Position numbers and translations under genes: made by a program | In this document: in pieces, positions 19,839 through 27,850 of the stretch | How the letters are laid out: each line of letters opens with the position of its first letter | Position numbering within the stretch: the stretch's first letter is position 1 | The notes under the pieces: generated by a model | Database searches by the model: none | The model's input: only the letters and a program-made list of their open reading frames with translations | Told to the model about the DNA's origin: nothing | Source: Bacillus sp. FJAT-49736 | Lineage (GTDB): Bacteria; Bacillota; Bacilli; Bacillales; Bacillaceae_C | DNA: 64,000 nt | NCBI RefSeq assembly: GCF_018343615.1 | Contig: NZ_JAGYPI010000001.1 | Span: forward strand, 1,866,193 to 1,930,192 | Direction of reading: 5' to 3'

Positions 19839-20660
19839 TTGAAAATAGGCATCATTGGAACGGGAAACATGGGGACTATTTTGGTGGAATCCTTCGTAGA
19901 TAGTAAGGCAATTTCTCCTTCCAATCTTTATATTACAAATAGAACAATCCATAAAGCGGAAAATTTGAAGCTCAAATATCCTCTAATTCATATATGCGAA
20001 GAAATCCCTGAATTAATACAGCAATGTGATCTGATTTTTCTGTGTGTTAAGCCATTAGATTTTTATCCATTATTAACGAAATATAAAGATTTATTTACCA
20101 AAGAAAAATGTCTAGTTTCCATCACAAGTCCCGTTTCTGTCGAACAGCTTTCATCAATTGTTTCATGCTCATGTGTAAGAGCTATCCCTAGCATAACTAA
20201 TAGAGCCTCGGCAGGCGTATCCTTACTGACCTTTTCCGTTTCCTGTGATGAAAATTGGAGAAGATCTATTAAAGAATTATTATCTAATATTTCGATTCCT
20301 TTAGAGATTGATCAAAATATAACCCGAGTTGCATCTGACATAGTTAGCTGCGGTCCTGCCTTTTTTAGTTATTTGACACAGGCATTTATCGATGCTGCCG
20401 TTAAAACAACTAGTATAGATGCTTCCACAGCAACAATTTTGGCCGGAGAAATGCTCGTAGGCTTAGGTGAGTTATTAAAAAAGGGATATTATACATTACC
20501 AACTTTGCAAGAAAAAGTTTGTGTAAAAGGCGGTATTACAGGAGAAGGTATTAAGGTCTTGGAAAATGAGCTTGGAGCAGTTTTTGAAAATATTTTCTTA
20601 GCTACGCATGAAAAATTTAAAGAGGATGTAGAAGTGGTAACTAAACAGTTTAATGCCTAG
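19839..20660 (+). CDS. comER: ComER, pyrroline-5-carboxylate reductase-like protein
   Basis: Member of the P5C reductase family, encoded divergently from the comE operon in B. subtilis, where it is linked to sporulation and biofilm timing rather than DNA uptake. TTG start at 19839 with AAGGAGGAG nine bases before it. It has 273 residues. The N-terminal Rossmann motif is GIIGTGNMG, then LCVKPLD and the C-terminal dimerisation segment KGGITGEGIKVLE. Whether it reduces P5C cannot be told from sequence. Confidence 0.92.
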   Translation: MKIGIIGTGNMGTILVESFVDSKAISPSNLYITNRTIHKAENLKLKYPLIHICEEIPELIQQCDLIFLCVKPLDFYPLLTKYKDLFTKEKCLVSITSPVSVEQLSSIVSCSCVRAIPSITNRASAGVSLLTFSVSCDENWRRSIKELLSNISIPLEIDQNITRVASDIVSCGPAFFSYLTQAFIDAAVKTTSIDASTATILAGEMLVGLGELLKKGYYTLPTLQEKVCVKGGITGEGIKVLENELGAVFENIFLATHEKFKEDVEVVTKQFNA

Positions 20661-20708
20661 CTATATATTACTTCTGCATAAGTTATAAAATCCCTGCAAA
20701 TAAAATAT

Positions 20709-20750
20709 AAAAAAATAGTGGAGGCGATTATCGCTGCTCCACTATTTTTT
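20709..20750. terminator. Bidirectional terminator between comER and yqeM
   Basis: Long stem AAAAAATAGTGGAG / CTCCACTATTTTTT with an internal small GCGAT/ATCGC hairpin. It ends both convergent genes. The yqeM stop codon (20742-20744) lies inside the right arm. Confidence 0.92.
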
Positions 20751-21485
20751 ACACGTAAAAAATATTCTTTCAGATGATTCTTTTGGTTTTTCATGAAGGA
20801 AATCAGCATTTATCTCCAGAATTTGAAAGCCTGCATTTACCAACCACTCGCAATAATCTTTTTCTGGAAAGGTTCTCTGAACATGCATTTCATCAAAACG
20901 ATCATATCTTTCAGATGTCTCATCAAAAAGAAAAAAAGAAAGATCATGTTCAATTGAAAATGGCTCGTGCCCCTCAAAGCAATTCCATATATAAGAAATA
21001 ACATCATCATTATCCGCAAAAGTTTGATTCGCGAAAATATGTACCATTTTAAAGATGGAATGAACATCAAAAAGAAAAAGTCCTCCATCCTTTAGATGAG
21101 AATATACCCTTTGAAATGTTTCCTTAACTTCTTCCGGAGTTTTCAAGTAATTTAAGGAATCGCAAAAAATAGTAACAATATCAAACTTGCCAAGCTCCTC
21201 TAGCTTACTCATATCTTGTTGATAGAAAGCTATGTTACTGTTTCTTTCAAATGACTTTTTACTTGCTACGGTAAGCATATCCTCCGATAAATCAACTCCA
21301 GTCACCTTAAATCCTGCAGCTGCTAGTCTTATGGATAATTCCCCGGTTCCACATGCAATTTCTAATACTTGATTCCCTGGAGCAGAATAATGTTTGATTT
21401 TTTCATTTAGAAAAGTCAGCCATTCATCATATGGAACATCCTTCATTAAATAATCATACACATAAGCGAATTCTTCATATGCCAT
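20742..21485 (-). CDS. yqeM: Class I SAM-dependent methyltransferase YqeM
   Basis: 247 residues with the SAM glycine motif VLEIACGTGELS near residue 40, acidic post-I residue in VTGVDLS, and motif FDIVTIFCDSLNYL. The substrate is unknown. Follows rsfS by 8 bp in the yqe gene chain. The conserved position next to rsfS suggests a link to ribosome or nucleotide metabolism (inference). Confidence 0.88.
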   Translation of the reverse strand: MAYEEFAYVYDYLMKDVPYDEWLTFLNEKIKHYSAPGNQVLEIACGTGELSIRLAAAGFKVTGVDLSEDMLTVASKKSFERNSNIAFYQQDMSKLEELGKFDIVTIFCDSLNYLKTPEEVKETFQRVYSHLKDGGLFLFDVHSIFKMVHIFANQTFADNDDVISYIWNCFEGHEPFSIEHDLSFFLFDETSERYDRFDEMHVQRTFPEKDYCEWLVNAGFQILEINADFLHEKPKESSERIFFTCKK

Positions 21486-21493
21486 TGTTTAAA

Positions 21494-21841
21494 TCACTCG
21501 CTTAGTACATTAACCGTTGGAGCATCTCCCCACAGTCTTTCCAGATTATAATAGCTTCTTTCATCGCGATGAAATACATGGGCAACAACATCGCCTAAAT
21601 CAATTAGCACCCATTTTCCTTCATCAAAACCTTCCATTTTCTTCACATCTTGTCCCAATTCTTCAGCCTTTTCCTTAATTTCCCTTGCGATTGCCTGCAC
21701 CTGTTTATCAGAATTACCATGGCAAATTAAAAAGTAATCGGCAATGAGGGAAATGCCGTTCATATCTAACACTACAATGTCTTCTGCTCTTTTATCATCC
21801 GCTGCTTTAGCCGTTACAGATAATAATTCGTGATTTTTCAT
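21494..21841 (-). CDS. rsfS: Ribosomal silencing factor RsfS
   Basis: Binds ribosomal protein uL14 and blocks joining of subunits, which lowers translation in starvation. The 115 residues contain the whole DUF143/Iojap domain (VLDMNGISLIADYFLICHG; DLGDVVAHVFHRDERSYYNLERLWGDAP). The start codon overlaps the yqeK stop (TAATG), so translational coupling is likely. Confidence 0.96.
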   Translation of the reverse strand: MKNHELLSVTAKAADDKRAEDIVVLDMNGISLIADYFLICHGNSDKQVQAIAREIKEKAEELGQDVKKMEGFDEGKWVLIDLGDVVAHVFHRDERSYYNLERLWGDAPTVNVLSE

Positions 21842-22413
21842 TATTGAATTTCCTCACCTTTCATTAATAGATCGTTATAAAAGTCAACTGTATCAGGAAA
21901 AACAGTTTGATTTCGATTTAGTAAATGTTGAATCGTATTACGAACAGAATAAATTATGGCCTTATCCAAGCCTTCTTGAGCTAGCTGTCTCGCTTCCTCC
22001 ACACCAGGAAATGTTCGACCAGGTTCAATATAATCTGCGAGATAAATTATTTTGTCTAATAACGACATACCGATTCTTCCGGATGTATGATACCGTATTC
22101 CGCTTAAAATTTCCGAATCTGTAATTCCTACTTCTTTTTCCACTAAATATGCACCTACTGGAGCATGCCATAATTCGGGGTTAAATTTTAAAAGGCGCGG
22201 ATCAAAATGTTGATCTCTAATAATCCTTTTCATCTCATCCAGTGGTCGAAATTTTGCATAGTCATGGAAAATAGCAGAGATCTCTGCTTTTTTTTCATCT
22301 GCACCATACATACGAGCTAGTTCTATAGCTGTTTCCATTACACCTACTGTATGAACATAACGCTTTTCCGTTAATTGTTCCTTTACTATTTGCAACGCTT
22401 TATTTCGATCCAT
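21841..22413 (-). CDS. yqeK: HD-domain bis(5'-nucleosyl)-tetraphosphatase (symmetrical) YqeK
   Basis: HD-family metal hydrolase that splits Ap4A into two ADP. The ATG at 22413 (MDRNKALQ) has GGAGCGGGG six bases upstream, inside the end of nadD (14-bp overlap). It has 190 residues. HD motif is AIFHDYAKF near residue 53, with further ligands in YHTSG and DYIEPGR. Next to nadD and rsfS, a widely conserved trio. Confidence 0.94.
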   Translation of the reverse strand: MDRNKALQIVKEQLTEKRYVHTVGVMETAIELARMYGADEKKAEISAIFHDYAKFRPLDEMKRIIRDQHFDPRLLKFNPELWHAPVGAYLVEKEVGITDSEILSGIRYHTSGRIGMSLLDKIIYLADYIEPGRTFPGVEEARQLAQEGLDKAIIYSVRNTIQHLLNRNQTVFPDTVDFYNDLLMKGEEIQ

Positions 22414-22975
22414 ATAAACCCCGCTCCTTAATAAAATGGCAAACATGATCCAATACTAAATATTTTACTGATTTATTTTCAGAAAGTCTTGTTCGGATCA
22501 ATGTTGAAGAAATATTAATATCTGGTACACTCACCTTTACGATAGGATACTCCGTTTCCTGTGAATGATGAGGTCGGTTCACACCGACAAACTTCACCAT
22601 CGATAATAATTCTTCAATCCTATACCACTTAGGCAAATACTCAATCATATCCGCACCAATGATAAAATAAAATTCAACATCCGGTTCCCTCTCACGAAGC
22701 AATACAATGGTATCATATGTATAGGAACGCCCTTGCCTTTCTAACTCAATCGTTTCAACAGTAAAGCATGGATGGCCAGCTATAGATAGCTGCAGGAGCT
22801 TAACCCGATCTTCATTGGAAATCCACATATCCTTCTTCTTATGTGGCGGCTCCTGATTGGGCATAAATCGAACCTCGTCTAGTTGCAATGCCTGAAGCAC
22901 TTCATTCGCAATAATTAAGTGACCGAGATGGGGAGGATTAAATGTCCCTCCTAATATACCTATACGCTTCTTCAT
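22400..22975 (-). CDS. nadD: Nicotinate-nucleotide adenylyltransferase NadD
   Basis: Transfers AMP from ATP to nicotinate mononucleotide in NAD synthesis. The 191 residues are the usual length. N-terminal GGTFNPPHLGHL carries the HxGH signature and ISSTLIR near the C-terminus is the second nucleotidyltransferase motif. It starts 16 bp after yhbY and overlaps yqeK. Confidence 0.97.
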   Translation of the reverse strand: MKKRIGILGGTFNPPHLGHLIIANEVLQALQLDEVRFMPNQEPPHKKKDMWISNEDRVKLLQLSIAGHPCFTVETIELERQGRSYTYDTIVLLREREPDVEFYFIIGADMIEYLPKWYRIEELLSMVKFVGVNRPHHSQETEYPIVKVSVPDINISSTLIRTRLSENKSVKYLVLDHVCHFIKERGLYGSK

Positions 22976-22991
22976 CTTTTCTTTTCACCTT

Positions 22992-23282
22992 CTATGGAAG
23001 CTGAATTTGTTTATTTTCCCTTGATTCTTTATATAAGACGATAGTATTCCCAATTATTTGAACAAGTTCTGCTTTTGCACCTTTTGCTAATTGCTCCGCC
23101 ACTGTTTCTTTATCCACTTCACAGTTCTGAAGAACACTTATTTTAAATAACTCTCGCGCTTCTAATGCATCACTTATTTGTTTAATCATATTTTCGTTCA
23201 CCCCACCTTTTCCAACCTGGAAAATCGGACTTAAATGATGAGCTTGCGAACGTAAAAATCTTTTTTGTTTACCAGTTAACAT
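22992..23282 (-). CDS. yhbY: CRM-domain RNA-binding protein YhbY/YqeI
   Basis: 96-residue single CRM domain protein that associates with pre-50S particles in related organisms. It carries the GKGG motif (FQVGKGGVNENMIKQI) and the LLKISVLQN-like segment LFKISVLQN. In the yqeH-aroE-yhbY-nadD order typical of Bacillus; the linkage supports a ribosome assembly role. Confidence 0.95.
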   Translation of the reverse strand: MLTGKQKRFLRSQAHHLSPIFQVGKGGVNENMIKQISDALEARELFKISVLQNCEVDKETVAEQLAKGAKAELVQIIGNTIVLYKESRENKQIQLP

Positions 23283-23289
23283 ATTTTAT

Positions 23290-24123
23290 TTAACCTCCTA
23301 ATTGTTTAAGAACAATGGTTTCCATTTGAACAATGTCAGGCTTTATTCCCGTCCATTTCTCAAATGCAATGGCACCTTGATGAACAAACATACCAATTCC
23401 ATTTTGTGTTGTTGCTCCTATTTTCTTCGCTTCCATTAAAAATGCAGTTTCTAAAGGATTATAAATAATATCTACAACATGTGCTTTTGGAGAAAGCTTA
23501 TCTAGTGAAAATGGAATTTCATGTATATTTGGACTCATCCCAATCGATGTCGTTTGAATAAGTAAAGTATATTCATTTAAGTATTCACTAGCATCTGCAA
23601 GATTTAGAATATTGGTCTCGCATGGAAATGGACAGTTATCTACTAGAGCTTGGGCTCTTTCCTTTGTTCGGTTACAAATATCAATATATTTTACTCCCTC
23701 TACCGCGAGGGAATAATAGATTGCTTTTGCCGCTCCTCCAGCACCAATAATCAATGTTTTTTCATTTGCAACATTCTTTTTCCATCGTTCCTTTAATGCT
23801 TGAATAAAGCCAAAACCGTCTGAATTATAACCAACTAATTCATTTCCTTCCCGAACAACTGTATTAACTGCTCCAATTGCTTTAGCAAGTGGATCAATCC
23901 GGTCCAATAAGGAAAGTATCGATGTCTTGTGCGGGATGGTAACATTAAAGCCAGATATACCTATCGCCTTCATTCCTTTTATAGCAATAGGCAAATCTAT
24001 TGGATTAATTTGAAATGGATGGTAATATCCATCTATTTGTAAATTTTCAAAAGCATTATTATGCATCATCGGGGACATTGAATGGGAAATGGGATCTCCA
24101 ATTACTCCGAATAACCTTTTCAA
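23290..24123 (-). CDS. aroE: Shikimate dehydrogenase (NADP+)
   Basis: Reduces 3-dehydroshikimate to shikimate in the aromatic pathway. It has 277 residues. Substrate domain: SHSMSPMMHN and catalytic Lys in NVTIPHK. Nucleotide domain: GAGGAAKAIYYSL, with NRTKERA following as the NADP-binding loop. C-terminal QGAIAFEKWTG is conserved. Lies between yqeH and yhbY. Confidence 0.97.
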   Translation of the reverse strand: MKRLFGVIGDPISHSMSPMMHNNAFENLQIDGYYHPFQINPIDLPIAIKGMKAIGISGFNVTIPHKTSILSLLDRIDPLAKAIGAVNTVVREGNELVGYNSDGFGFIQALKERWKKNVANEKTLIIGAGGAAKAIYYSLAVEGVKYIDICNRTKERAQALVDNCPFPCETNILNLADASEYLNEYTLLIQTTSIGMSPNIHEIPFSLDKLSPKAHVVDIIYNPLETAFLMEAKKIGATTQNGIGMFVHQGAIAFEKWTGIKPDIVQMETIVLKQLGG

Positions 24124-24152
24124 AATAATTCCCCCTGTTTACTTGATAGAAT

Positions 24153-25253
24153 CTAAATCAAGGATGACCTTGTTAAAACACTTACTCCTTTTGGAACGTA
24201 CGCCGCAACCACGGCTCCGGGTTCATTAATAGTAACCCATCCCAGACCGGAAAATACAATATCCGTTTTTCCTTCTTTTATGGATATTTCATGCCGTACA
24301 AGTTGCGGAAATTCTTCCAAATCGCTTTTTCGAGGTGGCTGAAGAAGTTCGCCAACATGTTTCTCGTATAGGCTTTGTGCGTTTTCTAGCTTCGTACGAT
24401 GTATTTTTAACTCATTTGAAACATGACAAATAAGGGAACGTCTTCCGCCTTTAATATAGTCAAGACGGGCTAATCCCCCGAAAAATAAAGTCTGTTCCTC
24501 ATTAAGCTGGAATACAGTAGGTTTTATTTCTTTTTTTGGAGTGATTATTTTCAAATCGTTTTTATTAACATAATGAGCCATTTGATGATGATTAATAATC
24601 CCTGGAGTATCAACTAAAGAACAACCGTCTTCCAAAGGAATATCGATCATATCAAGTGTTGTTCCCGGAAAATGGGAGGTGGTAATCACATCTTCTTCGC
24701 CAGCTACATTTTTAATAATTCGATTGATAAATGTGGATTTCCCCACATTGGTACAGCCGACAACATATACATCCTTGCCATTCCTATAGTGCTCAATTGC
24801 TTCTATTGCTTCATCAATAGAATTTCCTTTTGTCGCACTAATTAGTAAAACATCAATTGGCTGCAGTCCTAACTGTTTTGCTTGGTGCTTCATCCATTGA
24901 ATTAGCTTTGGCCTTTTCACAGACTTTGGAAGCAAATCCTCTTTATTCCCAATCAATAATATTGGATTATTTCCTACAAATCGATGCAAGCCAGGCAGCC
25001 AGCTTCCATTAAAATCAAAAATATCAACAATTTTTACGATTAGACCATCAACATTTGATAATCCGTTTAAAATTTTAATAAAATCATCATCTGTTAAGGA
25101 GACATCCTGTACCTCATTATAATGTTTTAAGCGAAAACAACGCTGGCAAATAATTGTTTCCTTTTCCAATGATGATGGAGGCGCATATCCTAATTTCATA
25201 GGATCGTCCGTTTGAATTGTTACGCCACAGCCAATGCAAGTTATCTCTGACAT
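24153..25253 (-). CDS. yqeH: Circularly permuted ribosome biogenesis GTPase YqeH
   Basis: GTPase needed for 30S subunit assembly. The 366 residues begin with a treble-clef zinc finger (CIGCGVTIQ ... CQRCFRLKHYN). The GTPase motifs come in permuted order: G4 NKEDLL near 105, G5 SATKGN, G1 GCTNVGKST near 170, G2 TSHFPGTT, G3 DTPG. The C-terminal domain binds RNA or protein. It starts just after yqeG. Confidence 0.97.
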   Translation of the reverse strand: MSEITCIGCGVTIQTDDPMKLGYAPPSSLEKETIICQRCFRLKHYNEVQDVSLTDDDFIKILNGLSNVDGLIVKIVDIFDFNGSWLPGLHRFVGNNPILLIGNKEDLLPKSVKRPKLIQWMKHQAKQLGLQPIDVLLISATKGNSIDEAIEAIEHYRNGKDVYVVGCTNVGKSTFINRIIKNVAGEEDVITTSHFPGTTLDMIDIPLEDGCSLVDTPGIINHHQMAHYVNKNDLKIITPKKEIKPTVFQLNEEQTLFFGGLARLDYIKGGRRSLICHVSNELKIHRTKLENAQSLYEKHVGELLQPPRKSDLEEFPQLVRHEISIKEGKTDIVFSGLGWVTINEPGAVVAAYVPKGVSVLTRSSLI

Positions 25254-25254
25254 A

Positions 25255-25779
25255 TTACATTTTATCCTCCCATTGTAGTAATCCTCTTCGTTTAAACCAA
25301 GCCATTATTCTTCGTTCGATCATTCGATTAAAGCGAGTCATAAATCCATCAGATTGTGCTACTGGAACAACTAATATAGTATAAAAACCGCTTCTGTTCC
25401 CGCCAAGTACATCTGTTAGCAATTGATCACCGATTACAACCGTTTCCTCCTTTTTTACTCCCATCATACTGACAGCTTTTTTAAAGGCTTTTGCAAGTGG
25501 TTTCCTTGCTTGGAAAATAAACGGTATCCCAAGAGGATCCGCAAATGCTTTTACTCTATTTTCATTATTATTAGACACGATAGTGACTAAAATATTATGG
25601 TTTTTCATATTGGAAAACCATTCGATCAATTTTGGTGTAGCATTTGGGCGATCCCATTCAACTAGGGTATTATCCAGATCCGTTATAATAGCTTTTATAC
25701 CGCGTTCTTTTAAACTTTGCGGATCTATTTGAAAAACATCCTTTACATGTTCATTTGGCAAGAAATTATTTAATAGCAA
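25255..25779 (-). CDS. yqeG: YqeG family HAD-type phosphatase
   Basis: HAD-superfamily subclass IIIA protein of 174 residues with catalytic loop DLDNTLVEWD, motif II SNN, motif III Lys region (RKPLAKAF) and motif IV GDQLLTD. Substrate not established; relatives act on small phosphate esters. First gene of the yqeG-yqeH-aroE-yhbY-nadD-yqeK-rsfS-yqeM chain, whose near-zero gaps suggest one operon. Confidence 0.93.
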   Translation of the reverse strand: MLLNNFLPNEHVKDVFQIDPQSLKERGIKAIITDLDNTLVEWDRPNATPKLIEWFSNMKNHNILVTIVSNNNENRVKAFADPLGIPFIFQARKPLAKAFKKAVSMMGVKKEETVVIGDQLLTDVLGGNRSGFYTILVVPVAQSDGFMTRFNRMIERRIMAWFKRRGLLQWEDKM

Positions 25780-25972
25780 TCATGTACACTCCTATCTATT
25801 TTTACCGTTTAATCATATCAATTATCCTTTTATATTCAAAGAGAAAAGCGAACTGTTTCAAGATATGGTAGGAAAATTTTTCATTTGATTTCCAATACAA
25901 AATAATAGCATATTAAAAAATGTGATAATTTTTCCAAATAAAATTCGACAAATTTCCACTTTTACCAACACT

Positions 25973-26071
25973 TGTGGATAATTTTATACACATTATACAT
26001 ATTGTCTCGCATACTTTTCTTCCAATTATAAACAAGTTAACCACAGGTTATCCACCGATATATGTGGATAA
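25973..26071. promoter_or_regulatory. Cluster of four DnaA-box-like sites upstream of sda
   Basis: TGTGGATAA at 25973-25981, TTAACCACA at 26037-26045, TTATCCACC at 26048-26056 and TGTGGATAA at 26063-26071. Two are perfect DnaA boxes and two differ by one base. In B. subtilis sda transcription is raised by DnaA, coupling replication status to sporulation; this cluster fits the same control. The rest of the 25780-26184 gap is AT-rich without an open frame. Confidence 0.88.
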
Positions 26072-26184
26072 CTGGAACACTTGTTCTAAAGCTTATTGTT
26101 TGATAGAGTTAGTATACAGCAGGATAACCCATATCTTACTAATGAAAATTTACAATTAGAACGTTCTTTTGGAGGTGATGGCTT

Positions 26185-26325
26185 ATGAGAAAATTATCAA
26201 ATGAATTATTGATTGAATCCTACTTTAAAGCAAAAGAATTACATTTAAGCCAGGATTTTATACGCCTCATAGAGTTAGAAATTCACCGTCGTTCCTTAAC
26301 GCATAAAATTAAAATATCTTCTTAA
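26185..26325 (+). CDS. sda: Sporulation inhibitor Sda
   Basis: Small helical-hairpin checkpoint protein that binds histidine kinase KinA and blocks its autophosphorylation when replication is perturbed, delaying sporulation. It has 46 residues, starting [19 protein letters not shown] and ending [19 protein letters not shown], closely resembling B. subtilis Sda. GGAGGTGATGG stands upstream of the ATG at 26185. Followed by its own terminator. Confidence 0.95.
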   Translation: MRKLSNELLIESYFKAKELHLSQDFIRLIELEIHRRSLTHKIKISS

Positions 26326-26332
26326 TATGTAG

Positions 26333-26362
26333 ATCCCTGCTTTTATAGCAGGGATATTTCTT
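26333..26362 (+). terminator. Terminator after sda
   Basis: Stem ATCCCTGC (26333-26340) / GCAGGGAT (26348-26355), loop TTTTATA, followed by ATTTCTTTTC. Confidence 0.85.
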
Positions 26363-26382
26363 TTCTTCTTTAAATTAACTGG

Positions 26383-27165
26383 TTAGCATTTTATTTCCCC
26401 TAATGGCTCACCGACTCTAATATCAAATGGAACCTGTATATGATCTCTGATTTCAAATGAGTCCTTTTCGAATAAAAGAATAACCGTTGAGCCGAAGGAA
26501 AAATAAGCAACTTCTTCTCCTTTTTTCCAATCCTGATGGGAAGCAGTGCATTCTATAGAATTAATAAACATTGCACCTACTTTTACCATTAATAAATTGC
26601 TGTACTTTGTTTTCATTTCCGTTATTACCCGGTAATTTTTTGATAATGGAGATTTTCCATATTTTAAACCGTAACGATTTACTGGGTACGATTTTCTTCC
26701 TAATGTATATTGAGTTATTACTTCTCCATCAATTGGGCTATGTATACGGTGATAATGGCTTGGACTTAAATATAAAATAAGAAAAATTCCCCCAATATAT
26801 TTTGCAATTCTTTCCTCCTCACCAATCATTTCTTTTATGGAATACTGCTTACCTTTAACCGTAATTATTTTTTCTGGCTCCACAACACCATAATCTTCTA
26901 ATACTCCATCAACAGGACTAATAATAGTATTACTTTCCTTGTCAATAATGCGGGCACCCTTTTTCAATCTCCTCGTAAAGAATTCATGCAGGTTTTCATA
27001 AGAATGAATATCGTTCAGCATTTCAGCTTGATTAATTCGGTATACTTTTGCATATGATGGAATTAATGCCCTACTCCATTTGGACTGAGCAAACTTTTTC
27101 AATAAATGGGATGTGAATTTGTGGTTGGTTAATTCAATCAGAAACCTGTAAAACAATGTCTTCAA
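26383..27165 (-). CDS. psd: Phosphatidylserine decarboxylase proenzyme
   Basis: Converts phosphatidylserine to phosphatidylethanolamine. The 260-residue proenzyme self-cleaves before a serine to make the pyruvoyl group. The cleavage motif is FGST (near residue 227), instead of the LGST of many homologues. Catalytic-site histidines are in PSHYHRIHSP. It is transcribed divergently from pssA, whose product makes its substrate. Confidence 0.95.
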   Translation of the reverse strand: MKTLFYRFLIELTNHKFTSHLLKKFAQSKWSRALIPSYAKVYRINQAEMLNDIHSYENLHEFFTRRLKKGARIIDKESNTIISPVDGVLEDYGVVEPEKIITVKGKQYSIKEMIGEEERIAKYIGGIFLILYLSPSHYHRIHSPIDGEVITQYTLGRKSYPVNRYGLKYGKSPLSKNYRVITEMKTKYSNLLMVKVGAMFINSIECTASHQDWKKGEEVAYFSFGSTVILLFEKDSFEIRDHIQVPFDIRVGEPLGEIKC

Positions 27166-27198
27166 TGTAAAACCTCCAATTTCAAAAAAAAATACCTC

Positions 27199-27227
27199 TT
27201 AACTTTAGATCGATTTAGGCATATAAT
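27199..27227 (+). promoter_or_regulatory. Promoter of pssA
   Basis: TTAACT (27199-27204), 17-base spacer, perfect TATAAT (27222-27227), within the psd/pssA divergent gap. Confidence 0.65.
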
Positions 27228-27282
27228 AATATAATACAGAAATAAAAGTGAAGTTAATCCTTCTTACAGGGGGTGATTTAGT

Positions 27283-27822
27283 TTGTTTTGGTCTGGCGTA
27301 TTTGATCAAACGATAAAAAAGCTTAGAGCTCAAACAGCAAATTTAATGACATTAACTAATTTAAGCTTAGGGGGATTTTCCATTTTAATTACCCTAAAAG
27401 GTCAGCTAAGCTTAAGCTTGCTGTTTATTTTCATTGCTGCTCTAGCGGATCGATTCGATGGTTTGCTTGCAAGAAAGCTGAATATCGAATCTGAACTTGG
27501 GAAACAGCTCGACTCTATGAGTGATATTATATCATTTGGAGTAGCTCCAGCTTTATTATTATACCAAGGAATATTAAATTTGTTTGGATTTCCAGGATTA
27601 TTTTTTACTGTACTGTACATCGGATGCGGCGCGTATCGATTAGCGCGTTTTAACATTACGGAAAGTAACGGTTATTTTACAGGTATGCCGATAACGGCGG
27701 CAGGGTGTCTGTTAACACTTAGCTATTTAGGAATCCCATATCTGCCTTTGCATTCATATTTATTCATTATTATCATTTTATCTATCTTGATGGTTTCATC
27801 GTTTAAACTGAAAAAAGTATAA
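27283..27822 (+). CDS. pssA: CDP-diacylglycerol--serine O-phosphatidyltransferase
   Basis: Membrane enzyme that makes phosphatidylserine from CDP-diacylglycerol and serine. It has 179 residues with about six hydrophobic segments and the full CDP-alcohol phosphotransferase signature DGxxARx8Gx3Dx3D (around residues 60-82). TTG start at 27283 with AGGGGGTG upstream. An internal ATG at the start of the first hydrophobic segment is a less likely alternative. Forms the phosphatidylethanolamine pathway with psd. Confidence 0.94.
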   Translation: MFWSGVFDQTIKKLRAQTANLMTLTNLSLGGFSILITLKGQLSLSLLFIFIAALADRFDGLLARKLNIESELGKQLDSMSDIISFGVAPALLLYQGILNLFGFPGLFFTVLYIGCGAYRLARFNITESNGYFTGMPITAAGCLLTLSYLGIPYLPLHSYLFIIIILSILMVSSFKLKKV

Positions 27823-27847
27823 AAAATCCGGCATATGCCGGATTTTT
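27822..27847. terminator. Bidirectional terminator between pssA and pepF
   Basis: Perfect 26-bp palindrome centred on CAT/ATG (AAAAATCCGGCAT then its complement), with runs of A and T at its two ends. It serves both convergent genes. Confidence 0.93.
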
Positions 27848-27850
27848 TTA

